A stretch of DNA of 14,627 nucleotides from Baffinella frigidus (GCA_026770585.1 MU646968.1:44644-59270), one strand, 5' to 3'; positions 1 through 6,941 are shown, counted from the first letter of the stretch. Made by a program: numbers and translations. Notes: a model not told the origin generated them from the letters alone.

Positions 1-20
1 ACCGCCTCACCCTCTGGTAA

Positions 21-88
21 ACAGGAGCTGCATCCCGACGAACGAGATTCGTTTGAACTGGTTCCAGCATTTGCTATGTCAAATGGTA
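21..88 (+). repeat. 68-bp direct repeat, copy 1
   Basis: The segment starting ACAGGAGCTGCATCCCGACG and ending in AAATGGTA recurs at 250-317 with only a few substitutions. The two copies are about 160 bp apart. It may be part of a dispersed element. Confidence 0.85.
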
Positions 89-249
89 TTGTAGAAATGG
101 GCTCCGCGCGGATTTTTAGAACGTGAGGTGAGGAGGTCAGGAACGTCAAAAAATCGAATTTTGGACGAACAATCGATTTTGTGCTATATTACGGGTGGTT
201 AATTCTATTTTGGGCATCTTGCCCATGCCTAAGATAGCATAAAAGTTGA

Positions 250-317
250 ACAGGAGCAGCATCCCGACGAACGTGATTCGTTTGAACTGGTTCCAGCATT
301 TGCCATGTCAAATGGTA
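250..317 (+). repeat. 68-bp direct repeat, copy 2
   Basis: Second copy of the repeat at 21-88, differing at about three positions (for example GAGCTG to GAGCAG and AACGAGATT to AACGTGATT). Confidence 0.85.
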
Positions 318-582
318 GACATTCCACGGTCTTGCGAGCCTCTCAGGCCGGTGCTCTGCACACACGCACAGTGCACGCCATGTTTTGTTTGTACACTCCG
401 TGTTTTTTGTTCACGCTCAACATTTTTTGCCGGGGCATGTTGTGTGTGTATATACGCAGCATCCACGCGCAGGCCACAACAAACCGCGCGTGCTCGCATG
501 TCGCCTATTGGCGTTTAGGCCCTGGTCGTACACGGCCTGCACTGAAGGGAATACATGGTGGCCGTGTTGGTTTAATCCGTAA

Positions 583-622
583 TAGATAAACAGATAAATA
601 GATAAATAAATAAATAAATAAA
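583..622. repeat. A/T-rich TAAA/GATAAATA short tandem repeat
   Basis: GATAAACA/GATAAATA units grade into four or more TAAA units. Simple microsatellite. Confidence 0.9.
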
Positions 623-703
623 CGCAGTTTCCTCTGATAGCAGGGGCAGAATGGACGAGAAAGCAGGGGCGCTGCGGAGTCTCGTCTGCCTCGGCCTCAA
701 CGA

Positions 704-888
704 GGTACAGTGGATGTAGGCTAATATAGCATATGCTTAATGTAGCACGGGCCCTATTGTAGCACGGCGGGCAAGGTCCCGAAGGGCAAAATCCTCAGGG
801 CTACCAATGCCCTAATGTAGCACAGGGCCTAATGTAGCATCAGAATCTCCGCCCGGTCGTGCTACATTAAGCCTACATCCACTGCACC
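704..888. mobile_element. foldback (MITE-like) element
   Basis: The left arm GTACAGTGGATGTAGGCT at 704-721 pairs with AGCCTACATCCACTGCAC at 870-887. Inner arms TTAATGTAGCAC (737-748) and GTGCTACATTAA (859-870) extend the pairing. The motif TAATGTAGCAC recurs several times inside. No coding capacity. It has the size and form of a non-autonomous foldback transposon. I did not resolve a target-site duplication. Confidence 0.7.
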
Positions 889-903
889 GGGACATCTCAG
901 ATG

Positions 904-923
904 AGTCGACTCGAATTACACAA
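904..923 (+). repeat. 20-bp direct repeat shared with 1373-1392
   Basis: GTCGACTCGAATTACACAAG occurs here and again, identically, at 1373-1392 about 470 bp downstream. Confidence 0.85.
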
Positions 924-1154
924 GTCGCAAATTTCAATAATTCGAAATCTTCCGTGCGCACGTCTGTAGAGCTCCCATTCGAAACTTTTGGATCCGATAT
1001 CCGACCTCTCAAAAAGTCGGATAGTGGTATCCGATATCCGACGGTGACGTTTGGCAGCCCTACACCTGAAGCGGCGCTTGGCCTCAACGAGGTTCGTCCC
1101 GCTAGAATCGCCCCCTCGTACGACGGTTGCATGCGCTGGGAAGGTCAAAGGCTA

Positions 1155-1300
1155 ACGGCCTGAAAATGGGGTAGTTAGGCATACGGCATTGCCTAAGACC
1201 TCCTACCGTAGGCCGAGGGATCCTAGGGCCAAAAAGTCTCGGCCTACGGTAGGAGGTCCTAGGCAATCCCGTAGGCCCAACTACCCCATTTTCAGGCCGT
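1155..1300. mobile_element. near-perfect 146-bp palindrome (foldback MITE)
   Basis: The left arm ACGGCCTGAAAATGGGGTAG at 1155-1174 is the exact reverse complement of the right arm ending at 1300. A second nested pair (about 1190-1217 with 1238-1265) contains CCTACCGTAGGC/GCCTACGGTAGG. Almost the whole element can fold into one long hairpin. The CCTACGGTAGG core also appears at 4646, 4874 and 7530, which hints at a family of related elements. Confidence 0.85.
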
Positions 1301-1400
1301 TGCCCTATTACAGTGTGTGCACCAGGACGGTAACTAAACCGCGCGGGTCTGGTACCGGGAAATCTCGGATTGGTCGACTCGAATTACACAAGCGCACGTT

Positions 1401-1547
1401 TGTCAGCCCCAGAAGCGCACGCTTGTCAGCTGTTGTACACTAGACGCGGCTCTCAACGCGGCTCTCGTCTAGACTCTCAACGCGGCTCTCAACGCGGCTC
1501 TCGTCTAGCCCCAGAAGCGCACGCTTGTCAGCTGTTGTACACTAGAC
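1401..1547 (+). repeat. compound direct and tandem repeat
   Basis: A segment of about 40 bp (CCCCAGAAGCGCACGCTTGT through GTTGTACACTAGACG) occurs at about 1406-1445 and again at about 1508-1547. Between the copies are four CTCTCAACGCGG units and TCGTCTAG spacers. Confidence 0.9.
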
Positions 1548-1684
1548 GAGAGCCGCTTCGAGGCTCTCGGCCTCAACGAGGTGCGTCGCAAGAGAGAGAG
1601 AGGGGAGGGAGGGCCAGCGTCCACACACTGCACTGCTAGTGGGAAGTTTTTGCTCAAGTCAACCTTTCGAGCAGGAGCCAGGCT

Positions 1685-1820
1685 CCCTAGCTCTGCTTCG
1701 GTCGATCTGGGCTCCTTTCCATTAAAATACATTTCGAGCAGGACTCCGTGCACACGCGCCGGTACAAAGAGCATCTAAATGAATGTAACAAGGAGCCCAG
1801 AATAACCGGGGCAGAGCTAG
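1685..1820. mobile_element. foldback element with CTAGCTCTGC ends
   Basis: CTAGCTCTGC near 1688 is inverted as GCAGAGCTAG at 1811-1820. Inner arms ATCTGGGCTCCTT (about 1705) and AAGGAGCCCAGAAT (about 1790) pair. A related right-hand part (AAGAGCATCTAAATG to GGCAGAGCTAGGC) is repeated at about 1888-1936. The ends match those of the element at 4929-5069. Confidence 0.6.
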
Positions 1821-2259
1821 ACCACGCCAGCGGGCTCGACACATCCACTTTTGACATGATTCAGCGGATATGCGAAGGATTCTGGCCAAAGAGCATCTAA
1901 ATGTATTTGATGAGGAGCAACTGAGGCAGAGCTAGGCCTCGCACCCACACACGACGGTTGAGTGAGTTGGGAAGTTTGTGTACCAGGATGGTCACTGCAC
2001 CGGGCGGGGTTGGTACCAGGAAATCTCTCCGAGAACGTGCGTTCATTACAGATCGAAACCAACATGCCCGCCATGTATTCCTAAACCTTCACCCTAACGC
2101 CGCCGTGCTGTGTGCCATCCGCACCCCCAACCCCCCCTCCTCCCTACTCCCACACCCGACCCCCCTCCCCTCCCTACACCTCAACCGTACACCCTATATC
2201 CAACACCCTACACCCTACACCCCCTCCCCCTTACACCTCAACCCTACACACCGCACCAG

Positions 2260-2300
2260 GTAACTCGGCACACATCCCCAGGGGAGATCGCGCTAGTGAA
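2260..2300 (+). pseudogene. truncated upstream copy (echo) of L7Ae-like exon A
   Basis: After a CACCAG acceptor, the sequence reads VTRHTSPGEIALV in the same frame as the true exon at 3012 (VTRHTARGEVSLV). Similarity then stops and the frame runs into unrelated residues. The preceding CTACACACCGCACCAG intron end is also shared with the true exon's acceptor region, so the copied unit included intron plus exon start. Confidence 0.75.
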
Positions 2301-2323
2301 ATTCGGTCCATTAAATGAAGCTT

Positions 2324-2516
2324 TTACAGTCCACCTACCCTAACACAGGCTACCGTAACACATACTTACCCTCCACACATACCCCTTCGGCCGGCCCCCG
2401 ATTTCCCCCTGCAAGGAAGTATGCCTCAAGGGTGGACACCATAACGCATACCTACCCGCCACACATACTCAATCAGTCCGGCTCCGACGGGTATGTGTAA
2501 GGGCAGGTCCACTGTA
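2324..2516. mobile_element. imperfect foldback element
   Basis: TACAGTCCACCTACCCTAACACA near 2324-2346 pairs imperfectly with TGTGTAAGGGCAGGTCCACTGTA at about 2494-2516. CATACTTACCC/CATACCTACCC motifs repeat inside. No coding frame. It sits between two exon echoes of the L7Ae-like gene. Confidence 0.55.
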
Positions 2517-2709
2517 TCGTGTTGGTCCCGCAGGCCTCCACCACAGACTTTGCGCTGAGCACCCTACCGTATGGCATGCCGTAGTACCCTACGGAATGCC
2601 GTAATCAGGTTGACGCCGGAGTTCGGTCGGCCACCTTTAGTCCAGAAAATCAGCTTTGTCAAGTTGTCTGTCCTGGTGCCAAAACGTTCAACCCTACACG
2701 TCGCACCTG

Positions 2710-2766
2710 GTAGCCCTGCACACATCCCGAGGGGAGGTCGTTTCAGTGCTAGTCTGCAAAGACGCT
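2710..2766 (+). pseudogene. second upstream echo of L7Ae-like exon A, cut by a MITE
   Basis: Translating from 2710 gives VALHTSRGEVVSVLVCKDA, in the frame of the true exon (VTRHTARGEVSLVLVCKDA). The acceptor dinucleotide is lost (CACCTG|GT instead of CACCAG|GT). Similarity ends exactly where the foldback element at 2766-2903 begins, so either the element inserted into the copy or the breakpoint lies there. Confidence 0.8.
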
Positions 2767-2903
2767 AATCTCAATTAAAGCCTTCTAGGAAGGGTTTCTT
2801 TCGACGAAATTTACCACATGATTTGGTCATACTAGTAATAGTAAAGCGTGTGTGTAGTAAATTTCGCTGGAGAGAAACCCTTTTTAGAAAGGCGTTATTG
2901 AGA
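2766..2903. mobile_element. foldback MITE related to the 6801-6941 element
   Basis: TAATCTCAATTAAAGCCTTC at the left end pairs with the region ending ATTGAGAT at about 2903. Inner arms GGGTTTCTTTCGACGAAATTTAC and GTAAATTTCGCTGGAGAGAAACCC pair less perfectly. The core resembles that of the 6801 element: ACATGATTTGGTCATACTAG, then AGTAATAGTAAAGCGTGTGT, then GTAGTAAATTTCG. These are two diverged members of one family. Confidence 0.8.
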
Positions 2904-2929
2904 TGACCTACACAGTTTCCGAGATGACC

Positions 2930-2957
2930 TACACACCGCTCCAGGTAACACCCTGCA
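2930..2957 (+). repeat. short acceptor-only echo of exon A
   Basis: CTACACACCGCTCCAGGTAA matches the intron end and first bases of exon A (CACACCAG|GTAACC at 3004-3017). After a few bases it turns into C-rich intron sequence. This is the third upstream trace of the same acceptor. Confidence 0.65.
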
Positions 2958-3011
2958 CCGCCCCCCCGCCCCCCCCAAAAAAAAAACCCTGAACCCTACA
3001 CATCACACCAG

Positions 3012-3125
3012 GTAACCAGACACACGGCGCGAGGGGAGGTCTCACTGGTGCTGGTCTGCAAAGATGCGCAGCCACCAGCGCTGCTCCTCCACCTCGCCTC
3101 CGCTGCCTACGTCCACGGCGCGAAG
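3012..3125 (+). CDS. L7Ae-like gene, exon A
   Basis: The exon runs from CACACCAG| to GCGAAG|GTGCGG, 114 nt, phase 0 at both ends, 38 residues (VTRHTARGEVSLVLVCKDA, then QPPALLLHLASAAYVHGAK). It is the full-length version of the truncated copies at 2260 and 2710. The following intron begins with a CCCGAAA minisatellite. Confidence 0.75.
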
Positions 3126-4488
3126 GTGCGGAACCCGAAACCCGAAACCCGAAACCCGAAACCCGACATCGAAGCCCAAAACCCGAAACCCGAAACCCGA
3201 CATCGAAGCCCACAACTCGAAACCTGAAGCCCGAAGCCTGAAGCCCGAAACCCGAAACCCCATGGAGGGTGGTGGTGTGAGGAGGGCAGCCCATGTCCAA
3301 TAAACACAATCGTCCGTACACATGTCCTGCTTAGACAGAGCCTCGGTGGGGGTGCACAAATGGCGGCCGTGTCGGTGGTAAAGACGGTCTCTCTCTGGGA
3401 GTGGTCAACGAACCAGGCGTCTTTTTGCAGGTGTCCGATACAAGTCAGGTAGAGCTATTCCGGTAGGACTTGTCGCGTTTTCGATTTCGAGACTTCGAGA
3501 CTTCGAGACTTCGAGACTTCATTTGTACCATGCAATTTGAAACGGTGTGTTTAAAAACGTTTTACGCCCTTTAAAACCTTTTTGAAGTCTGAAATCTTGA
3601 AATCTCGAAGTCGAAAACGCGACAAGTCCTACCGGGATGGCTCTAGGATGTAATCATTGCGGGATCGGAGAAACGAGCGAGGCGGAGTCCCGGCACACAT
3701 CCTGCCGCTTCTAGAGCGCTGTGCAGAGAAGTTAGCCACGGGAAATAATGGAAAATCGAGAAATTGGAGCCATTTTGTCGACTTTTGAGAAATTTAGTAC
3801 CATGATTTTCTCAAAAGTGGAACAAATGGCTCCAATTTTCCCATTTTTCCATTTTTCGGTGGCCAACTTCTCTGCACAGCGCTCTAGTCACGGGGAGTCT
3901 CCAACGATTCGGGTGTTTGAGTGTGTGCAGGTGTGCGGGATTAGCGAGACGAGCGAGGCACTGGCACACGTTTTGCACCATGTACAAAGTGCGGGATTGG
4001 CAAAACGAGCAAGGAAATGCCTACCTGACTCGTATCTGAAATGGGCGCTGGATGCTGCGTGGGCGGGGTCGAGGGGCAACACGCAGCTGTTCGCGTCATC
4101 CTCTTTGCGTTGTTGTGACAAGTCCACGCCAGACCTGAGGGTGGTCAATCGCAAAAGTCAACTCCCCGGTGCCGCGAGGTCAACTTTTGGAAGAATAGCC
4201 CGTTTTCGGGCTATTCTGCAAGGGTGTCAACTTATGATTGCTCCCGGTCACGTCTAAAGTAGTGTGTGGCAGGTGTGCGGGATTGGCGAGACGAGCGAGG
4301 CGCTGGATGCTGCGTGGGCGGGGTCGAGGGGCAACACGCAGCTGTTCGCGTCATCCTCTTTGCGTTGTTGTGACAAGTGTGTGGCAGGTGTGCGGGATTG
4401 GCGAGACGAGCGAGGCGCTGGGCGCGGCGTTTGGCGCCCCGTGCGCCATGGCTGTCGCCTTCTTCACTGAGGATGCCCAGGTACCGGG

Positions 4489-4530
<42 letters not shown>

Positions 4531-4535
4531 TCTCC

Positions 4536-4568
<33 letters not shown>

Positions 4569-4774
4569 CCACACCCACACACACACTCTCACTCGAAATT
4601 CAGGACACGCACCGCACCTAAGGGGGTCCTATGCGCGTAGATAGCCCTACGGTAGGACGATAAGATGGCTGTCGCCTTCGTCACTGAGGACGCTGAGATA
4701 CAGGTTCTCTCTCTCTCTCTCTCTCTCGCTCTCTCGCTCTTTCTCTGTCACTCACTCCCCCCCCCTCTCTCCCT

Positions 4775-4806
<32 letters not shown>

Positions 4807-5460
4807 CTCTCTCTCGCTCTCTCGAAATTCAGGACACGCAGCGCCCCTAAGGGTGACCCATGCGCGCAGATAGCCCTACGGTAGGACTCTAAGATGGCTG
4901 TGGCCTTCTTCACAAAGGGCGCTCAGGTCCTAGCTCTGTCTCAGTCTATTTGCGTTCACCAATTTGGTGCGCCCGGGCTCGTTCCCGCTCTAAAGTTGAC
5001 GGGGTTGTACCGCACACCCAGCATGTCAACTTGCGAATAGTCGGCCAGCCCGAGTGAGGCAGAGCTAGGTGCCCCGTGCCCCCCCCCCCACCCCCAAACC
5101 CCAACCCCCAACCACCAAACCCCAACCCGCACCAGGCAGCGTGGTCGGGTACCAAACGAGCTGCGGGAGGAGGTGGGATGGGGGGTAGTAGGGGTACCTC
5201 CACCACGCTGTTTATCTTTTCTGCATCCTCCCCCTACTATTCATTGTACGCCCCATTCACGGTACAACACTGGCAACCCCTGGTACAAACCACGTGGTGT
5301 CCATCTAAACACTAAACCGCGCCAGGCGGCGCGGGTACCGAACGAGCTGCGGGAGGAGGTGGGCGGCGGGGTGGTCTCGATGACGCAGTTCATTAGCGCG
5401 CGCGCCCCGGAGCTGTACGCCCCCTGGCTGGCGCAGGCGCAGCGCGCCGCCGCGCGGTGA
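3012..5460 (+). CDS. L7Ae-fold RNA-binding protein, RPP38/POP3-like (3' part of gene, 3 exons)
   Basis: Three exons join in phase 0: 3012-3125, 4388-4480 and 5326-5460 (TGA at 5458-5460), giving about 113 residues. What I see: VTR near the start, then VSLVLVCKDAQPPALLLHL, then GIGETSEALGAAFG and AMAVAFF, ending with YAPWLAQAQ. Known for the family: L7Ae proteins bind kink-turn RNA. The order (VTR, hydrophobic strand with CKDA.P, then a glycine/LG motif and a VA strand) fits L7Ae. LVLVCK and the PWL near the C terminus recall RPP38, a nuclear subunit of RNase P/MRP. Inference: an RPP38/POP3-type protein acting in tRNA or rRNA processing. The N-terminal exon(s), which should end in something like G.NE, were not found, so the gene is 5'-incomplete here. 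Alternative: another L7Ae paralogue such as a NHP2- or ribosomal-type protein. Confidence 0.7.
3128..3262. repeat. CCCGAAA minisatellite at intron start
   Basis: Seven-base CCCGAAA units are interrupted by GACATCGAAGCCCA, which occurs twice. This is a variant of the telomere-like heptamers in the introns of the other gene. The long minus-strand frames with GFRVSGFGF repeats are only translations of this array. Confidence 0.9.
3450..3645. mobile_element. foldback MITE in intron A-B
   Basis: AGAGCTATTCCGGTAGGACT at about 3450-3469 and the following TTGTCGCGTTTTCGA pair with TCGAAAACGCGACAAGTCCT and ACCGGGATGGCTCT at about 3609-3645. The left arm is followed by four GAGACTTC units (3488-3520). 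No coding capacity. It lies wholly inside the intron between exons A and B. Confidence 0.85.
3658..3686 (+). pseudogene. echo 1 of L7Ae-like exon B, 5' part
   Basis: TGCGGGATCGGAGAAACGAG then CGAGGCGG matches the first bases of exon B (TGCGGGATTGGCGAGACGAG then CGAGGCGC). No usable acceptor precedes it. It is the most diverged of the upstream copies. Confidence 0.65.
3711..3887. mobile_element. 177-bp foldback MITE in intron A-B
   Basis: The left end CTAGAGCGCTGTGCAGAGAA (3711-3730), followed by GTTAGCCAC, is the near-exact inverse of the right end ending AGCGCTCTAG at 3887. Inner arms carry GGAAAA.TGG and TTGGAGCCATTTTGT with ACAAATGGCTCCAA. The outermost CTAG ends are palindromic. The long open frame across it is a by-product. 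Confidence 0.85.
3931..3962 (+). pseudogene. echo 2 of L7Ae-like exon B, 5' part
   Basis: After GTGTGCAG| the copy reads VCGISETSEAL in the exon B frame (VCGIGETSEAL in the true exon). It then runs into unrelated sequence. A third, weaker trace (GTGCGGGATTGGCAAAACGA) lies at 3989-4014. Confidence 0.75.
4044..4123 (+). repeat. 80-bp identical repeat, copy 1
   Basis: These 80 bp, starting GGCGCTGGATGCTGCGTGGG and ending GTTGTTGTGACAAGT, are repeated base for base at 4299-4378. Identity points to a recent duplication in the intron before exon B. Confidence 0.95.
4193..4217. repeat. perfect 11-bp-stem hairpin
   Basis: AGAATAGCCCG TTT CGGGCTATTCT forms a perfect stem with a three-base loop inside the intron. 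In bacteria it would be read as a terminator stem, but there is no U-tract and the setting is eukaryotic. Confidence 0.8.
4273..4305 (+). pseudogene. echo 3 of L7Ae-like exon B, identical 5' part
   Basis: GGCAG|GTGTGCGGGATT and onward is identical to the first 33 or so bases of exon B, including its acceptor, and encodes VCGIGETSEAL. It diverges after GCGCTGG. It is the upstream member of a 115-bp tandem duplication (4265-4379 followed by the true exon at 4380), with the 80-bp repeat as its remainder. Confidence 0.9.
4299..4378 (+). repeat. 80-bp identical repeat, copy 2
   Basis: Exact copy of 4044-4123, placed between echo 3 and the true exon B. Confidence 0.95.
4388..4480 (+). CDS. L7Ae-like gene, exon B
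   Basis: The exon runs from GTGGCAG| to GCCCAG|GTACCG, 93 nt, phase 0 at both ends, 31 residues (VCGIGETSEALGAAFG then APCAMAVAFFTEDAQ). It alone joins the two halves that occur separately as upstream 5' echoes and downstream 3' echoes. The glycine/LG motif and the AVAFF strand fit the end of an L7Ae fold. Confidence 0.75.
4491..4590. repeat. CT microsatellite followed by CA tract
   Basis: Long CT runs with CCCTCT interruptions are followed by CACACACCCACAC and CTCTCACTC. The tract sits just inside the intron after exon B, with an unusually pyrimidine-rich strand. A related tract follows at 4700-4820. Confidence 0.95.
4594..4920 (+). repeat. tandem duplication of exon B 3' half plus intron start
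   Basis: ATGGCTGT.GCCTTC at 4448 (true exon), 4665 and 4894 starts successive units with spacings of 217 and 229 bp. Each of the first two is followed by a CT/CA tract, GAAATTCAGGACACGCA, a TAGCCCTACGGTAGGAC motif and TAAG. The copy at 4665 reads MAVAFVTEDAE with its donor mutated to AT. The copy at 4894 reads MAVAFFTKGAQ with a GT kept. Neither has the 5' half of the exon or an acceptor. Confidence 0.9.
4929..5069. mobile_element. 141-bp MITE in intron B-C
   Basis: The ends CCTAGCTCTGTCTCA and TGAGGCAGAGCTAGG are inverted repeats of 15 bp with one mismatch. Inside, AAGTTGAC and GTCAACTT also pair. The ends match those of the element at 1685-1820 and the lone end at about 1922, so this is a multicopy family. 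Confidence 0.75.
5136..5177 (+). pseudogene. upstream echo of L7Ae-like exon C
   Basis: GCACCAG|GCAGCG, then GGGTACCAAACGAGCTGCGG and GAGGAGGTGGG, repeats the first 40 or so bases of exon C with its acceptor. It carries a small insertion (TGGT) that breaks the frame. Similarity ends at GAGGTGGG, as in the other truncated copies. Confidence 0.85.
5326..5460 (+). CDS. L7Ae-like gene, terminal exon C
   Basis: The exon runs from CGCGCCAG| to the TGA at 5458-5460 and encodes 44 residues in phase with exon B (AARVPNELREEVGGG, then VVSMTQFISARAPELYAPWL, then AQAQRAAAR). VP.ELREEV followed by a PWL near the end recalls the helical C terminus of RPP38. I see no canonical AATAAA just downstream. Confidence 0.72.
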   Translation, partial: AARVPNELREEVGGGVVSMTQFISARAPELYAPWLAQAQRAAAR

Positions 5461-5484
5461 TAGGATGGTGTGGGGGTGGGGGGG

Positions 5485-5861
5485 GTCTGCACACCACACC
5501 TCTGATAAGGAGCCGCCCTCCCTCGCAGGGCCACCGTGGGGCCAAGATAGGCGTACTGTAGGGTCCCAGGGGGGCAGAGGGGTCGGTACTGGGTGTGTTA
5601 GGCTAAGGCGGCCTGCGATCTGACTCTGAGTGGCGCCTCTCTATGCCCACCTGGGTCGGTAGGTGGATTTGGCTAGGCGTGGAGTTGACGTTGGAGTTGA
5701 GATGCTGGTGGGTCAAGGGAGGTCGCGAGTTAGGACGTCTTCTCCCACAACCTCTCCTGTTGTGAAATCGAGGGTGGGCCCAAAAACACTTTTGAATACA
5801 GGGGTTACTCGAAGTTAAAGTCACACCGTTTTAAGGGTGTGACTTGGTGTGGTGTGCAGAC
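5485..5861. mobile_element. possible 377-bp element with 16-bp terminal inverted repeats
   Basis: GTCTGCACACCACACC (5485-5500) is the perfect inverse of GGTGTGGTGTGCAGAC (5846-5861). A hairpin AGTCACAC...GTGTGACT lies just inside the right end (about 5819-5844). No transposase frame. It begins 24 bp after the stop codon of the L7Ae-like gene. Confidence 0.55.
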
Positions 5862-5992
5862 CTCAAATAATTCAGGTCCACAGGAACGGGTGCGCACGGA
5901 CCTTAGATTGTTAAGGTGTACTTGCTTCGAGAGTTCGCCTCTGACCCTCCCAACACTCTTCCGCACGCACGTCCCCCCGCGGCGCCCTTCTA

Positions 5993-6104
5993 CAGGGGTA
6001 CCTCGCTCATAAGCCCCCCTAGGACCCTACGGCAGGCCTACGCCCAGGGCCCTATGGTGGCCCTAGGGGGGGGGGCGCTTTCTTATGAGCGAAGAACCCC
6101 CGTG
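5993..6104. mobile_element. CAGGGG-end MITE, diverged copy
   Basis: It starts TA|CAGGGGTACCTCGCTCATAAG, the same end as the element at 6517. The internal core CCTAGGACCCTAC, GGCCTACGCC and AGGGCCCTATGG is shared too. The right end (CTTATGAGCGAAG) is decayed, so the exact border is uncertain. Confidence 0.75.
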
Positions 6105-6516
6105 GCGTCCTTGTAGCGGGTTTTATGCTACACGAGAGAGAGAGAGACCTTGACATGGGTACCTCGTCCATAAGAGACAACTCTGACAAGAAAGAGGGCG
6201 TTTTTTGTGAGTATTTGTCTTATCCCTTGAGTGGCGAGGGGGTCCAAATAGATCCTCTGAGGTCCTAGGCAGGTCCTAGGGCGTGATAAGAGTTCAGATG
6301 AGTCAACCCGGACGGGACCATTCTTAAGTCGATTCCATACTGTGGTGGTACAAACCCTGTCAACTTTGTCGTTCAAGGAGGGGAATTCAGGTGCGTTCTT
6401 GGAGCCGTTTGTCCACTGTTTTCGAGAAGGTTCCGGAGTTCTAGAGTGGAGGTCATGTCCGGACAACACCGCGGCGGCGCGGTGCTGGAGGTGCGCTTCG
6501 CAGACGGCGTGTAGTA

Positions 6517-6637
6517 CAGGGGTACCTCGCTCATAAGAAACCGCCCCCCCCCTCTAGGACCCTACAGTAGGCCTATGCCTAGGGCCCTATGGAGGTCCTA
6601 GGAAGGGGGGTGGTTTCTTATGAGCGAGATACCCCTG
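6517..6637. mobile_element. 121-bp MITE inserted at a TA site
   Basis: Terminal inverted repeats start CAGGGGTA(C/T)CTCGCTCATA and match over 26 bp with one mismatch. The flanks are TA (6515-6516) and TA (6638-6639). The inverted copy of this locus (around 8446) has a single TA and no insert, so the borders are directly shown. TA duplication and CAG ends fit a non-autonomous Tc1/mariner-type element. No transposase is present. Confidence 0.93.
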
Positions 6638-6800
6638 TACCGCGGGAGGCTGCTCGCGGGGGCTCCCGGGACGAACCCGCCGAGGTGGCGGGTGCAGTTC
6701 GACGACGGCGAGACGAGGGACGACATCCGGCTCGGGAACCCCGCTGCCCACCGGTGCGGTTCTATGCAGGCGCCTACGGGGCGGCGGTGGATGTGCGGTT

Positions 6801-6941
6801 TAATCTCCATACAAGTATTAATTAATTGCTTTTCGGCAACGGAAATTACTGCACGATTTGCTCATAAAAGTAATAGTAGAGCGTTTGTGTAGTAAATTTC
6901 GTTGCGCCAAAAGCAATTAATTAATACTTGTATGGAGATTA
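6801..6941. mobile_element. 141-bp MITE with perfect 33-bp TIRs and GGTT duplication
   Basis: The arms begin TAATCTCCATACAAGTATTA and are perfectly inverted over 33 bp. GGTT flanks both sides (6797-6800 and 6942-6945). The inverted paralogous locus near 8296 has one GGTT followed by matching sequence and no insert. The core shares AGTAATAGTA(A/G)AGCGT and TGTGTAGTAAATTTCG with the element at 2766. Confidence 0.9.

Larger units (their letters stand above)
1..2249. other. gene-poor repeat region, no gene recognised
   Basis: No reading frame here looks like protein. Open frames are short and come from repeats, such as alternating pyrimidine tracts and palindromes. The stretch holds a 68-bp direct repeat, a TAAA/GATAAATA tract, two clear foldback elements, a compound tandem repeat and C-rich low-complexity DNA at 2100-2250. 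If the L7Ae-like gene downstream has its start exon and N-terminal exons here, I could not find them. Confidence 0.6.
5461..6280. other. intergenic region with transposon remnants
   Basis: No coding signal recognised. It contains the possible TIR element at 5485-5861, the MITE at 5993-6104, and a degenerate single MITE end at about 6155-6175 (GGGTACCTCGTCCATAAG). Confidence 0.6.

Noticed and set aside
954-1163. Open frame MRTSVELPFETFGSD as a start exon for the L7Ae-like gene
   Set aside because: It runs through repeated sequence (GGATCCGATATCCGAC palindromic motifs) into a foldback element and shows no family motif.
1401-1547. CRISPR-like spaced repeats
   Set aside because: Only two long copies with repeat-derived spacers in a eukaryotic setting; no regular repeat-spacer pattern and no cas genes.
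3042-3359. Minus-strand frames rich in GFRVSGFGF repeats
   Set aside because: They are translations of the CCCGAAA minisatellite, open in several frames at once.
4193-4217. Bacterial-type terminator
   Set aside because: Perfect stem, but no T-tract, and it lies inside a eukaryotic intron.
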